A DNA stretch of 64,000 nt from Streptomyces sp. SKN60 (GTDB lineage Bacteria; Actinomycetota; Actinomycetes; Streptomycetales; Streptomycetaceae). Shown here piece by piece: positions 35,319 to 43,096 of this stretch. Each line of letters begins with the position of its first letter. Position 1 is the stretch's first letter. The notes under the pieces were generated by a model, which saw only the letters and a program-made list of their open reading frames with translations, did no database searches and was not told where the DNA came from. The stretch is taken from positions 62,001-126,000 of the forward strand of contig NZ_JAHTMW010000001.1 of NCBI RefSeq assembly GCF_026236535.1, in the 5' to 3' direction. Position numbers and translations under genes: made by a program.

Positions 35319-35995
35319 GTGACCTTCTCCGCGCCGAGGGCGTGGATCTCTTCTACGGGGACCACCGGGCCGTCAGCGGCGTCGACTTCGCCTTGCGGCG
35401 CGGAGAAGTGGCCGCCGTCATGGGGAGCAGCGGGTCCGGGAAGTCCTCGTTGCTGTACTGCCTGGCCGGGGTGCTCGCGCCGGGTGGGGGGCGGGTGGTT
35501 TTCGAGGGGGTGGACCTCGCCGGGCTCGGGGACGAGGAGCTGAGCGCGCTGCGGCGCGAGCGGTTCGGGTTCGTCTTCCAGTACGGGGAGTTGCTGCCGG
35601 AGCTGACCGTCGAGGAGAACGCCGCCCTGCCGCTGCGCCTCGCCGGGCAGCGCAAGGCCCCCGCGCACGCGGCGGCCGGAGAAGTGCTCGGGCGGCTGGG
35701 GATGACCGGTCTGCTGCAGCGAAGGACGTCGCAGCTGTCCGGCGGGCAGAGCCAGCGGGTCGCCGTCGCGCGGGCGCTCGTACACCGGCCGGCCGTCGTG
35801 TTCGCCGACGAGCCGACCGGCGCGCTCGACAGCGCCAACGCCACCGCCGTACTCGACGAGTTCCTGCGGCTCGCACGCGACCAGGACACCGCCGTGGTGA
35901 TCGTGACCCACGACCAGGGCGTCGCCGCCCGCGCCGACGTCACGTACACGATGGTCGACGGCGTCCTGAGCCCCGTAGCAGCGGTCGGGCGGTGA
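35315..35995 (+). CDS. ABC transporter ATP-binding protein (MacB/LolD type)
   Basis: A 226-residue ATPase. Walker A is VMGSSGSGKSSLLYCLAG, the Q-loop is FVFQYGELLPELTV, the signature is QLSGGQSQRVAVARAL, Walker B is VVFADEPTGALDS, and the H-loop is IVTHDQGVAARAD. The MacB/LolD features (no membrane domain, next to an FtsX-type permease) suggest mechanical or lipoprotein/antibiotic-peptide export. GTG overlaps the preceding stop; the permease GTG follows 4 bp after the ATPase stop. Confidence 0.93.
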   Translation: MSDLLRAEGVDLFYGDHRAVSGVDFALRRGEVAAVMGSSGSGKSSLLYCLAGVLAPGGGRVVFEGVDLAGLGDEELSALRRERFGFVFQYGELLPELTVEENAALPLRLAGQRKAPAHAAAGEVLGRLGMTGLLQRRTSQLSGGQSQRVAVARALVHRPAVVFADEPTGALDSANATAVLDEFLRLARDQDTAVVIVTHDQGVAARADVTYTMVDGVLSPVAAVGR

Positions 35996-35999
35996 CCGC

Positions 36000-38282
36000 G
36001 TGAACTCCTTCCTCCTCGGCCTGCGCCTGCTGTGGCGCGGCGGGAACCGGGCCCGCGCCCGGTTCCTGCTCATGACCGGCGGGTGCGCGCTCGGCGTGGC
36101 CTGTCTGGCGGCCGTCCTCACCATCCCGACGGTCCTCGCCGCCAACGAGGCCCGGGACGCGGCCCGCAGCCTGCGGTTCCTCGACCCCTTGGCGGAGCCG
36201 AGGCAGGTCTCCACCGTCGCCGCAGCGGAACGGGAGGACGCTTACGGCTCCGAGCCGATGTACCGGGTCTTCGTCGCCCGCACCACGCCAGGCGCGGCCC
36301 CCGTACCCGTACCGCCCGGCCTCGACCGGCTGCCCGCCGCCGGCGAGACCGTCGTCTCGCCCCGTCTGAAGCGGCTCCTCGCCGAGCGGCCCGCTCTCGC
36401 CGGGCTCGTACCCGGCCGGATCACCGGCGTCATCGGACCCGCCGGGCTCGCCGCGCAGGACGACCTCTACGCGTACATCGGCCGGACCCCCGCCCAACTG
36501 CCCTCCGACGCCCACCCCCTGGTCTCGTTCGGCAAGGCGTACCCCGACCACGAGGTCGTCGAGCCGTCCACCCTCGACATCCTGCGCTTCACCCTCTCCT
36601 GCATCGTCCTGCTCCCCCTCGCCGTCTTCCTCTCCGTCTGCGCCCGGCTCTCCGCCGAGACCCGGGCCCGCCGGCTCGCCGCGCTCCGCCTCGTCGGCCT
36701 GAGCGTGAAGGACACCCTGCGGGTCAACGCCGGCGAGACCGTCGCGGCCGCCCTCCTCGGTGCGGTCATCGGGATCGCCGGATACCTCGGCTTCAACGAG
36801 GTCATGGCACGGATCGGGCTGCCGGGACTGCACTGGTTCCCGGCCGACGGACGCCCCGAGGCGACGACGCTCGGCGTCTGTCTCGTACTGTGCCCGGCGC
36901 TCGCCTGGTTCGTGGGCCGGCGGTCCGCGCGCGAGGCCGCGCTCCGGCCGCTCAACGTCCGCCGCACCGCGCAGCGCAAGCCGCCGCGGAAGTACGGAAC
37001 GCTGCTCCTGCTGCCCGGCCTCGGCGTCATCGGCGGCTACTGCGTCCTCAGCGTCATCGGCCGCGACCCGAGCGGCGGCGCCGCCTCCAGCCTGCTGATC
37101 CCCGGAGCCGTGCTCCTGACCGGCGCCGGCCTCGTACTCGGACTCGCGCCCATCACCGCCTGGCTCGCCCGGCAGCTCGCCGGCCGTGTGCAGTCCCTGC
37201 CCCTCGCCCTCGCGATGCGGCGCGCCGAGGTCGAGCCGGGCAGCGCACTGCGGGTCGTCACGGGGCTGGTGCTGCTGGTGTACGCGACCTCGCTGACGCA
37301 GGGCGTGCTGGTGGAACTGGACCAGGTGAGCCGGCGCACCGCGCCCGTACAGGAGTACCAGCTGTCGACCGACGAGCTGAGCGCGCAGCAGCGCGGTCGG
37401 CTGGGGCAGGTGGCCGACCTACGCGGCCAGGCGCTCGCCACGGATTCGTGGGCACCGAAGGACGGGGAACTCCGGCCCCAGCTCACCGTCATGGTGGCCA
37501 CGTGTGCCCAACTTGCTGCCTTTGTCAGCTCGTCCAGCGAGTGCGTGGACGGGAAGGTGCTCCGCATCGAGGATCCCGACCTCCTTCCCGACCCCGACGC
37601 GATCCCGGGGCGCACCTACCCCTTCCGGTTCGGTGAGGGCCGCGGCCTCGACATCACGGTGCCGAAGGATGCGACGGCGGTGCGCGTCGTCCAGCCGTCG
37701 GTGGTCGTCGGCGCCGACGTACTCGTACCGCCCTCGCTCATCGCGCCGTACGGCACGGTCCACGGCACCCTCAGCCTCGCCACCTCCTCCGACCCCGCCA
37801 CCGTCCGCGCCACCCTCGACGCCATCGGCGCCGTCGCCCCCACCGCGCACGTCGAGCCCGTCGGCATCGTCGTGACCTCGCTCCACCAACTCACCGTCAT
37901 CCGCAGCCTGCTCGTGTCCGGGATGGCGCTCGGGCTGGTCGTCGGGGTGGCCGCCTTCCTCGTGTCCGTGGCCGATCGGGCGATGGAGCGGCGGGGCCAG
38001 GTGGCCGCGCTCGCACTGCTGGGGGCGCGGGGCGGGACGTTGCGGGTGGCGCAGTGTGCGCAGGTGGTGCTGCCGCTCGGGGTGGGGCTCGGGGCGGCGG
38101 TCGTGACCGGGTGGCTGGCGGAGTCGAGCTATCTGATCACCGGGGGCGGGGCCGTGCACTGGGACTGGGAGGGGCTGCCGCTGCTCGTGGGGAGCGCGGT
38201 CGGGGTGCTGGTGGTGGGCGGGGTGGCCGCGCTGCCCGTCGTACGGCGGCACGTCGATCCCGAGCACATCCGCCGGGACTGA
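36000..38282 (+). CDS. FtsX-like ABC permease
   Basis: A 760-residue permease with two FtsX modules. An N-terminal helix region (FLLMTGGCALGVACLAAVLTIPTV) is followed by an extracytoplasmic domain (about 45-190). Then come four helices with LRLVGLSVKDTLRVNAGETVAAALLG and, after more soluble sequence, the C-terminal FtsX module (VSGMALGLVVGVAAFLVSVADRAMERRGQVAALALLGARG ... LLVGSAVGVLVVGGVAALPVVRRHV). About ten membrane helices in all. Start is GTG at 36000. With the ATPase it forms a complete MacB-like system that includes the secreted protein upstream. Confidence 0.92.
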   Translation: MNSFLLGLRLLWRGGNRARARFLLMTGGCALGVACLAAVLTIPTVLAANEARDAARSLRFLDPLAEPRQVSTVAAAEREDAYGSEPMYRVFVARTTPGAAPVPVPPGLDRLPAAGETVVSPRLKRLLAERPALAGLVPGRITGVIGPAGLAAQDDLYAYIGRTPAQLPSDAHPLVSFGKAYPDHEVVEPSTLDILRFTLSCIVLLPLAVFLSVCARLSAETRARRLAALRLVGLSVKDTLRVNAGETVAAALLGAVIGIAGYLGFNEVMARIGLPGLHWFPADGRPEATTLGVCLVLCPALAWFVGRRSAREAALRPLNVRRTAQRKPPRKYGTLLLLPGLGVIGGYCVLSVIGRDPSGGAASSLLIPGAVLLTGAGLVLGLAPITAWLARQLAGRVQSLPLALAMRRAEVEPGSALRVVTGLVLLVYATSLTQGVLVELDQVSRRTAPVQEYQLSTDELSAQQRGRLGQVADLRGQALATDSWAPKDGELRPQLTVMVATCAQLAAFVSSSSECVDGKVLRIEDPDLLPDPDAIPGRTYPFRFGEGRGLDITVPKDATAVRVVQPSVVVGADVLVPPSLIAPYGTVHGTLSLATSSDPATVRATLDAIGAVAPTAHVEPVGIVVTSLHQLTVIRSLLVSGMALGLVVGVAAFLVSVADRAMERRGQVAALALLGARGGTLRVAQCAQVVLPLGVGLGAAVVTGWLAESSYLITGGGAVHWDWEGLPLLVGSAVGVLVVGGVAALPVVRRHVDPEHIRRD

Positions 38283-38310
38283 CCACGTCGCAAGGAATCG
38301 AAAAGATCGC

Positions 38311-38339
38311 GGGCGCGCCGATGACTTTTCGGCGCGCCC
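38311..38339 (+). terminator. Terminator after the FtsX-like permease
   Basis: Perfect 11-bp arms GGGCGCGCCGA and TCGGCGCGCCC around TGACTTT, 29 bp after the stop codon. Confidence 0.75.
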
Positions 38340-38415
38340 CACGTCTACCTCCCCGAAAGCCCCGGGACAGCCCAGGAGAAGCCCAGGGGAAGCCCCGACG
38401 AGAAGAGGTCGCCTC

Positions 38416-38646
38416 ATGTCCACCGCCCCCGCCGCTCCCGCGCCCGCCGTCAAGGGTCCCGCCAGCTACTTCCCCTCCATCGAGAAGAAGTACGGGCGTC
38501 CGATCGCCGAGTGGCTGGAGATCGTCGACGGGTCACCGCTCGTCAAGCACATGGAGCTCGTCGGCTGGCTCAAGAGCGAGTACGGGCTCGGGCACGGCCA
38601 CGCCAACGCCCTCGTCGCGCACGTCCTCGCCGGCCGGAACCGCTAG
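38416..38646 (+). CDS. DUF4287 domain protein
   Basis: A 76-residue protein consisting almost wholly of a DUF4287 motif: YFPSIEKKYGRPIAEWLEIVDGSPLVKHMELVGWLKSEYGLGHGHANALVAHVLAG. The family is small and widely distributed with unknown function. The N-terminus is a short Ala/Pro run. GAGAAGAGG about 10 bases upstream gives a modest ribosome-binding site. Its 3' half overlaps the end of the convergent MFS gene by 114 bp. Confidence 0.85.
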   Translation: MSTAPAAPAPAVKGPASYFPSIEKKYGRPIAEWLEIVDGSPLVKHMELVGWLKSEYGLGHGHANALVAHVLAGRNR

Positions 38647-39927
38647 TTCAGCCTCAGCCTCAGCCGCAGTCGCAGTCGCAGTCGCAGTCGCAGTCGCAGT
38701 CGCACGCTCCGTCACGCGCCCCTTCAGGGCCAGCGTCGCCGCCGAGGCGGCCACGCCCGCGACCAGGGCGGTCCACCAGAGGGTGGCGGGGCCCAGGCCG
38801 GTGTAGAGGGTGACGCCCAGGGTGAGGGAGCCGAAGCGGGCGACGCCCCAGGTCCAGCTGAAGGCGCCCTGGTAGCGGCCGCGGGCGTGGGCCGGGGCCA
38901 GGTTGGCGACGATCGCGGCGCCGATGCCGGCGACCACCACCTCGCCGAGCGACCAGACGACGACCGAGACGGCGAAGCCGGCCGCACCGTCGGCGAGTCC
39001 GGTGAGGGCCACGCCGATCGCGACGAGGACGCTGCCCGCGACGTACACCGGGAGTTGCGGCAGCCGGGCGAGCCGCGCCGTGGTGAAGGGCTGGAGCCCG
39101 ACCACCAGGATCGCGTTGAGGGCCGCCATCGTCCCGTACACCGCGGGCGAGAGGCCGTTGTCGCGGATGGCGAGCGGCAGGGCGACCTCGGTGAGGGAGT
39201 AGACGAAGAGCGCGATGCCGAAGAGCGGCAGGAGGAGGACGGCGAGGCGGTCGCGCAGGACGACGCCGTAGCCGAGGCCGTCGCCGGCGGGGCGGGGGCC
39301 GCGCGGCGGTTCGGTCAGGCGGGCGGCGACCACCACCGCGTACAGCAGCATCGAACCGGCGTCGACGGCGAACAGCAGCCAGTAGCCCTGCGCCGCGAGG
39401 AAGCCGCCGAGGACGCCCGCGACCGCCGTGCCGATGTTGACGCCCCAGCCGAAGAGGGCGTACGCGCGCTGCCGGCGGTCCGGGTCGACGGCGTCGGCCA
39501 TCAGCGCGTACGCCGCCGGGGGCACGGCCATGCCGGTGGCGCTGATCAGCAGCGCCGCGGCGGCCATCGTCCACACGCCGGGCGCCATGAACAGCGCGCC
39601 CTGCGCCGCGGCCGAGCCGAGCAGGCCGATCAGCATCGTGGGGCGGCGTCCGATGCGGTCGGCGAGGATGCCGCCGACCGCCGGGCCGACCAGGTTGCCG
39701 GCGCCGAGCGCGCCGAGGACGTACGTGGTGTCGGTGCCGGTGACCCCGCGCGAGGCGAGGAAGAAGACGAGGAACGGGGTGACGAGATAGCCGAGCCGGT
39801 TGATCACCGTGCCGGCGAACAGCGTCCAGACGACGGGCGGAAGGTTCCCGAACGACGAGGAGGACGAGGAGGACGAGGAAGACGAGGAGGAGACGGGCTT
39901 GGGAAGCTTGGCAGGCTGGGAGGGCAT
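38533..39927 (-). CDS. MFS transporter
   Basis: A major facilitator of 464 residues, with about 12 membrane helices and the A-like motif GGILADRIGRRPTMLIGL. It is probably a drug efflux pump. The start at 39927 gives MPSQPAKLPKPV followed by a run of about 13 serines from a GAC-rich repeat, then NLPPVVWTLFAGTVINRL. The C-terminus after the last helix (LALKGRVTERATA) is a Thr-Ala repeat and acidic tail that overlaps the convergent DUF4287 gene. It is divergent from an ArsR-type regulator across an array of five 13-bp repeats. The tail could be an extension produced by repeat growth; the true end is uncertain. Confidence 0.87.
   Translation of the reverse strand: MPSQPAKLPKPVSSSSSSSSSSSSSFGNLPPVVWTLFAGTVINRLGYLVTPFLVFFLASRGVTGTDTTYVLGALGAGNLVGPAVGGILADRIGRRPTMLIGLLGSAAAQGALFMAPGVWTMAAAALLISATGMAVPPAAYALMADAVDPDRRQRAYALFGWGVNIGTAVAGVLGGFLAAQGYWLLFAVDAGSMLLYAVVVAARLTEPPRGPRPAGDGLGYGVVLRDRLAVLLLPLFGIALFVYSLTEVALPLAIRDNGLSPAVYGTMAALNAILVVGLQPFTTARLARLPQLPVYVAGSVLVAIGVALTGLADGAAGFAVSVVVWSLGEVVVAGIGAAIVANLAPAHARGRYQGAFSWTWGVARFGSLTLGVTLYTGLGPATLWWTALVAGVAASAATLALKGRVTERATATATATATATAAEAEAELAVPAGEDVRDEGVGVAVPEPVLALEPADELHVLDER
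38665..38700 (-). repeat. (CGCAGT)6 hexanucleotide repeat
   Basis: Six perfect units of CGCAGT, encoding Thr-Ala repeats near the C-terminus of the MFS protein. Copy-number change keeps the frame. Confidence 0.9.
39854..39892 (-). repeat. GAC/GAG-rich repeat encoding polyserine
   Basis: A degenerate GACGAGGAG repeat codes for about 13 serines just after the MFS start codon region on the minus strand. Confidence 0.8.
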
Positions 39928-39990
39928 GGCAGGAGCTTGCGGGCGTGCCCCGTACCCCCTCCAATGATTAAGCTCCAGCCGAATCCATCT

Positions 39991-40055
39991 ACCATCGGGA
40001 TCCACCATCGGGATCCACCATCGGGATCCAGCATGGGGATCCGCCATCGGGATCG
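39991..40055 (+). repeat. Five 13-bp direct repeats between MFS and regulator genes
   Basis: Units start at 39991, 40004, 40017, 40030 and 40043. The first three are identical (ACCATCGGGATCC) and the last two differ at two or three positions. The array fills the space between the divergent MFS and ArsR-type genes, ending 22 bp before the regulator ATG. It is well placed to be an operator array. Each unit contains GGATCC. Confidence 0.85.
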
Positions 40056-40077
40056 ATCACGGGGGCAGCACGCACAC

Positions 40078-41058
40078 ATGGACTCCGCGCTCAGTTTCTC
40101 CGCCGCCGACCTCGCCCAGACCCGCTTCGCCGTCTCCCCCATGTGGGAGGTCGTCACCAGCTTCCGCCTCCTCCGCAACGACAACCCGACGCCGCTCCAC
40201 CACAGTTGGGCGGATCAGGTGCGGCCCCGCTTCCGGCGGGCCGGGCTGGACCGCGGGCGCCTCGCCGCGCTCGTACCACCGCACGGCTACCTCGCCGACT
40301 TCCTGAACCCCACCCCCGCCGGGCCCTTCCCCACCCTGGAGGGCGAACTCGACGCCATCGGAGGCACACCCGTCGAGCAGATCGCCCGCGACCTGGACAT
40401 GCTCGGGAGGACGGGGGTTCGCGCCGAACACATCGACCTCGAACGGCTCCGCGAGGAGATCCTCACCTACTGGGAGATCGCCCTCGCCCCCTACTGGGCC
40501 CGCATCCGCGGCCTCCTCGAAGCCGATGTCTTCCACCGCGCCCGCCAGGTCGCCGAGCACGGATCGGCGCGCGTCCTCGGCGAACTCCACGAGACCGTGC
40601 GCTGGGACGACGGCACCCTGCGGCTCGTCCGGCGGGCCTGCGCGCTCACCCGCGACCAGGCGGGCTCGGGGCTGCTGCTCATCCCGTCCGCGTTCGCGTG
40701 GCCGCGCGTGCTGACCCGTTCGGTGGCCCCGGATCCGCCCCAACTCGCCTATCCGGCACGGGGCATCGGCAACCTGTGGGAGCCACGCACCACCACGAAC
40801 GCCACCGAGGCCGTCGCCGGCGTCCTCGGGCGGTCCCGCGCGCTGCTCCTCGCCGAGCTCGACACCCCCGCCTCCACCACCCAGCTCGCCGCCGTCTTCG
40901 GCCTGTCGGCGGCCGCGGTGTCCCAGCACCTCACCGCCCTCCGCAACGCCGGGCTCGTCACCGCGCACCGCAGCGGCCGGTCCGTCCTCTACGCCCGCAC
41001 CGCCGTCGCCGACACGCTGCTCTGCCCCCGGCCGGACACCCAGTTGGAGCCTCGATGA
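40078..41058 (+). CDS. ArsR-family winged-helix regulator
   Basis: A 326-residue regulator. The N-terminal two-thirds is an effector-like domain (SFSAADLAQTRFAVSPMWEVVTSFRLL...) typical of large ArsR-type proteins in Streptomyces (DUF5937-like). The C-terminal HTH is RALLLAELDTPASTTQLAAVFGLSAAAVSQHLTALRNAGLVTAHRSGRSVLYARTAVAD. No metal-binding cysteines are evident. It starts at ATG 40078, with only a distant G-run as ribosome-binding site. Its stop overlaps the start of the hydrolase gene (ATGA), and it is divergent from the MFS pump, so it probably controls both. Confidence 0.87.
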   Translation: MDSALSFSAADLAQTRFAVSPMWEVVTSFRLLRNDNPTPLHHSWADQVRPRFRRAGLDRGRLAALVPPHGYLADFLNPTPAGPFPTLEGELDAIGGTPVEQIARDLDMLGRTGVRAEHIDLERLREEILTYWEIALAPYWARIRGLLEADVFHRARQVAEHGSARVLGELHETVRWDDGTLRLVRRACALTRDQAGSGLLLIPSAFAWPRVLTRSVAPDPPQLAYPARGIGNLWEPRTTTNATEAVAGVLGRSRALLLAELDTPASTTQLAAVFGLSAAAVSQHLTALRNAGLVTAHRSGRSVLYARTAVADTLLCPRPDTQLEPR

Positions 41059-41960
41059 ACTCATGGACCTCCCGCGAATCGTGGACCGAGCACGTTCTCG
41101 TACGGCGGAGCGCGCGCGAACCCGACGGCGTACGGCTCTCGGTGCGCGACTGGGGCGGCGACGGGAGGCGGCCCTTCCTCCTGCTGCACGGGCTCGCCGG
41201 CCACGCCGGCGAATGGGCCGGGCTCGCCCGCCGGCTGCGCGCCGACGGACACCGCGTCCTCGCCCTCGACCAGCGCGGACACGGCGCGAGCGAGCGGCAC
41301 CCGGCCGATGTCTCGCGCGCCGCGTACGTCGCCGACGTCCTCGCCGTACTCGATCACTTCGCGCTCGACGGGACCGTCCTCCTCGGGCAGTCGTACGGCG
41401 GCCATGCCGCCCTCCTCACCGCCGGCCGGCAGGCGAAGAACCTCGCCGCGGTCGTCCTCGTCGAGGCCGGTCCCGGTGCCGCCGAACCCGGCGTCCTGGA
41501 CGAGGTCGGGGGCTGGCTGCGGGCCTGGCCGGTGCCGTTCCCGGACCGGGCGGCGGCCGTCGCCCACCTCGGCGGCGGACCCGTAGGGGAAGGCTGGGCC
41601 GACGGGCTCGAGCAGCGGGAGGACGGCCTCTGGCCCCGATTCGACCCCGAGGTGATGGTGGCCTCCCTCGCCGAGAACACCCGGCCCACCGGCCGAGCCT
41701 GGTGGGAGGAGTGGGCGGCGATCCGCGTGCCCGTCCTCGCCGTGCTCGGCGAGAAGGGGATCATCGGGACGGAGGAGTACGACGAGATGGCGCGGCTCCG
41801 ACCCGACCGCCTGCGCGGTGTCTGCCTCCCCGGCACCGGCCACGACCTGCACCTGGAACGCCCCGAACTGCTCCACGCCCTCGTGACCGAGTTCCTCGCC
41901 GACGTCGGCCTCGACTCCGACGCCCAACTCGCTTGCCCTGGAGTGGACTCCAACACCTAG
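41055..41960 (+). CDS. Alpha/beta hydrolase
   Basis: A 301-residue alpha/beta hydrolase fold protein. The oxyanion strand is PFLLLHGLAGHAGEW, the nucleophile elbow is LLGQSYGGHAALL (Ser), and the catalytic His lies in CLPGTGHDLHLERPELL. The acid is probably in a loop after strand six. Substrate not evident. ATG at 41055 overlaps the regulator stop by 4 bp, so it belongs to the regulator operon and may degrade or modify the molecule that the MFS pump handles. Confidence 0.88.
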   Translation: MNSWTSRESWTEHVLVRRSAREPDGVRLSVRDWGGDGRRPFLLLHGLAGHAGEWAGLARRLRADGHRVLALDQRGHGASERHPADVSRAAYVADVLAVLDHFALDGTVLLGQSYGGHAALLTAGRQAKNLAAVVLVEAGPGAAEPGVLDEVGGWLRAWPVPFPDRAAAVAHLGGGPVGEGWADGLEQREDGLWPRFDPEVMVASLAENTRPTGRAWWEEWAAIRVPVLAVLGEKGIIGTEEYDEMARLRPDRLRGVCLPGTGHDLHLERPELLHALVTEFLADVGLDSDAQLACPGVDSNT

Positions 41961-41970
41961 GGTGCGGCGC

Positions 41971-43032
41971 ATGCGCTATCGGGTACTCGGCGGGACCGGG
42001 ATCGAAGTCAGCACGTACTGCCTCGGCACGATGATGTTCGGGGCCATCGGCAATCGCGACCACGAGGATTGCGAGCGGATCATTCACAGCGCCCTCGACC
42101 GGGGCATCAACTTCGTCGACACGGCCGACATGTACTCGTCGGGCGAGGCCGAGGAGATCGTCGGCAAGGCGCTGCGCGACCCGCGGCGCCGCGACGACAC
42201 CGTCCTCGCCACCAAGGTGTACTTCCCGGTGGGCGGCGAAGGCCCCAACCGGGGCGGCACGTCCCGGCGTTGGATCATGCAGGCGGTGGAGAACAGCCTG
42301 CGGCGGCTCGGCACCGACCGCATCGACCTCTACCAGGTACACCGGCCCGACGAGCGCACCGACATCGAGGAGACCCTCGACGTCCTCGGCGACCTCGTCA
42401 CCCAGGGGAAGATCCGGACCTTCGGCTGCTCCACCTTCCCCGCCGAACGGATCGTCGAGGCGCACGCCGTCGCCGAGCGGCGCGGCCTGCGCCGCTTCCG
42501 CACCGAGCAGCCGCCGTACTCGCTGCTCGCGCGCGGCATCGAGACCTCCGTGCTGCCTGTCGCGCAGCGGTACGGGATGGGCGTGCTGACCTGGTCGCCG
42601 CTGGCGTCCGGCTTCCTCACCGGCAAGTACCGCAAGAACCGGCCGATGGACCTCGGCTCCGGGCGCCCCACGATCCACCCGCAGCGCTTCGACCCGGAGC
42701 TGCCGGTCACGGCCGCCAAGCTGGACGCCGTGGAGGAGTTCACGGCGATCGCCGAGGAGATCGGCTGCACGCTTCCCGAGCTCGCGATCGCGTTCGCGGC
42801 GGCGCACCCGGCGGTCACCTCCGTCATCCTCGGGCCGCGTACCCAGGAGCAGTTGGACGGGCTCCTTAAGGGCGCCTCGCTGGTGCTGAGCGACGAGATC
42901 CTGGACCGGATCGACTCCATCGTGCCGCCCGGCACCGACGTCTACCGGGCGGACGGCGTCTGGCAGCCGCGCTCCCTCACCGACCCGGCGGCACGGCGAC
43001 GGCCGGCGGGCGAACGCGCCGCCGCCGACTAG
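41971..43032 (+). CDS. Aldo/keto reductase
   Basis: A 353-residue NADPH-dependent oxidoreductase of the AKR superfamily. The N-terminal signature is GTMMFGAIGN, the catalytic Asp/Tyr/Lys/His tetrad has D and Y in FVDTADMYSSGEAEEIVG and K in VLATKVYFPV, with the His probably in LYQVHRPD. A cofactor segment FAAAHPAVTSVILGPRTQEQL lies near the C-terminus. ATG at 41971 gives MRYRVLGGTGIEVSTYCLGTMMF; the GTG at 41962 is an alternative. It follows the hydrolase gene by 10 bp on the same strand. Confidence 0.92.
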   Translation: MRYRVLGGTGIEVSTYCLGTMMFGAIGNRDHEDCERIIHSALDRGINFVDTADMYSSGEAEEIVGKALRDPRRRDDTVLATKVYFPVGGEGPNRGGTSRRWIMQAVENSLRRLGTDRIDLYQVHRPDERTDIEETLDVLGDLVTQGKIRTFGCSTFPAERIVEAHAVAERRGLRRFRTEQPPYSLLARGIETSVLPVAQRYGMGVLTWSPLASGFLTGKYRKNRPMDLGSGRPTIHPQRFDPELPVTAAKLDAVEEFTAIAEEIGCTLPELAIAFAAAHPAVTSVILGPRTQEQLDGLLKGASLVLSDEILDRIDSIVPPGTDVYRADGVWQPRSLTDPAARRRPAGERAAAD

Positions 43033-43096
43033 GTTCCCGAGTGGATTCCCGCCCAGGTTCCTCGCCGGGCGCGCCGCGTGAGGTCATCCTGGGCCC

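Noticed and set aside
39928..40047. Upstream extension of the MFS protein to 40047
   Set aside because: It would translate the 13-bp repeats; the start at 39927 precedes the normal MFS N-terminus.
39991..40055. Five 13-bp repeats as a CRISPR array
   Set aside because: Units are contiguous with no spacers and lie in a promoter region.
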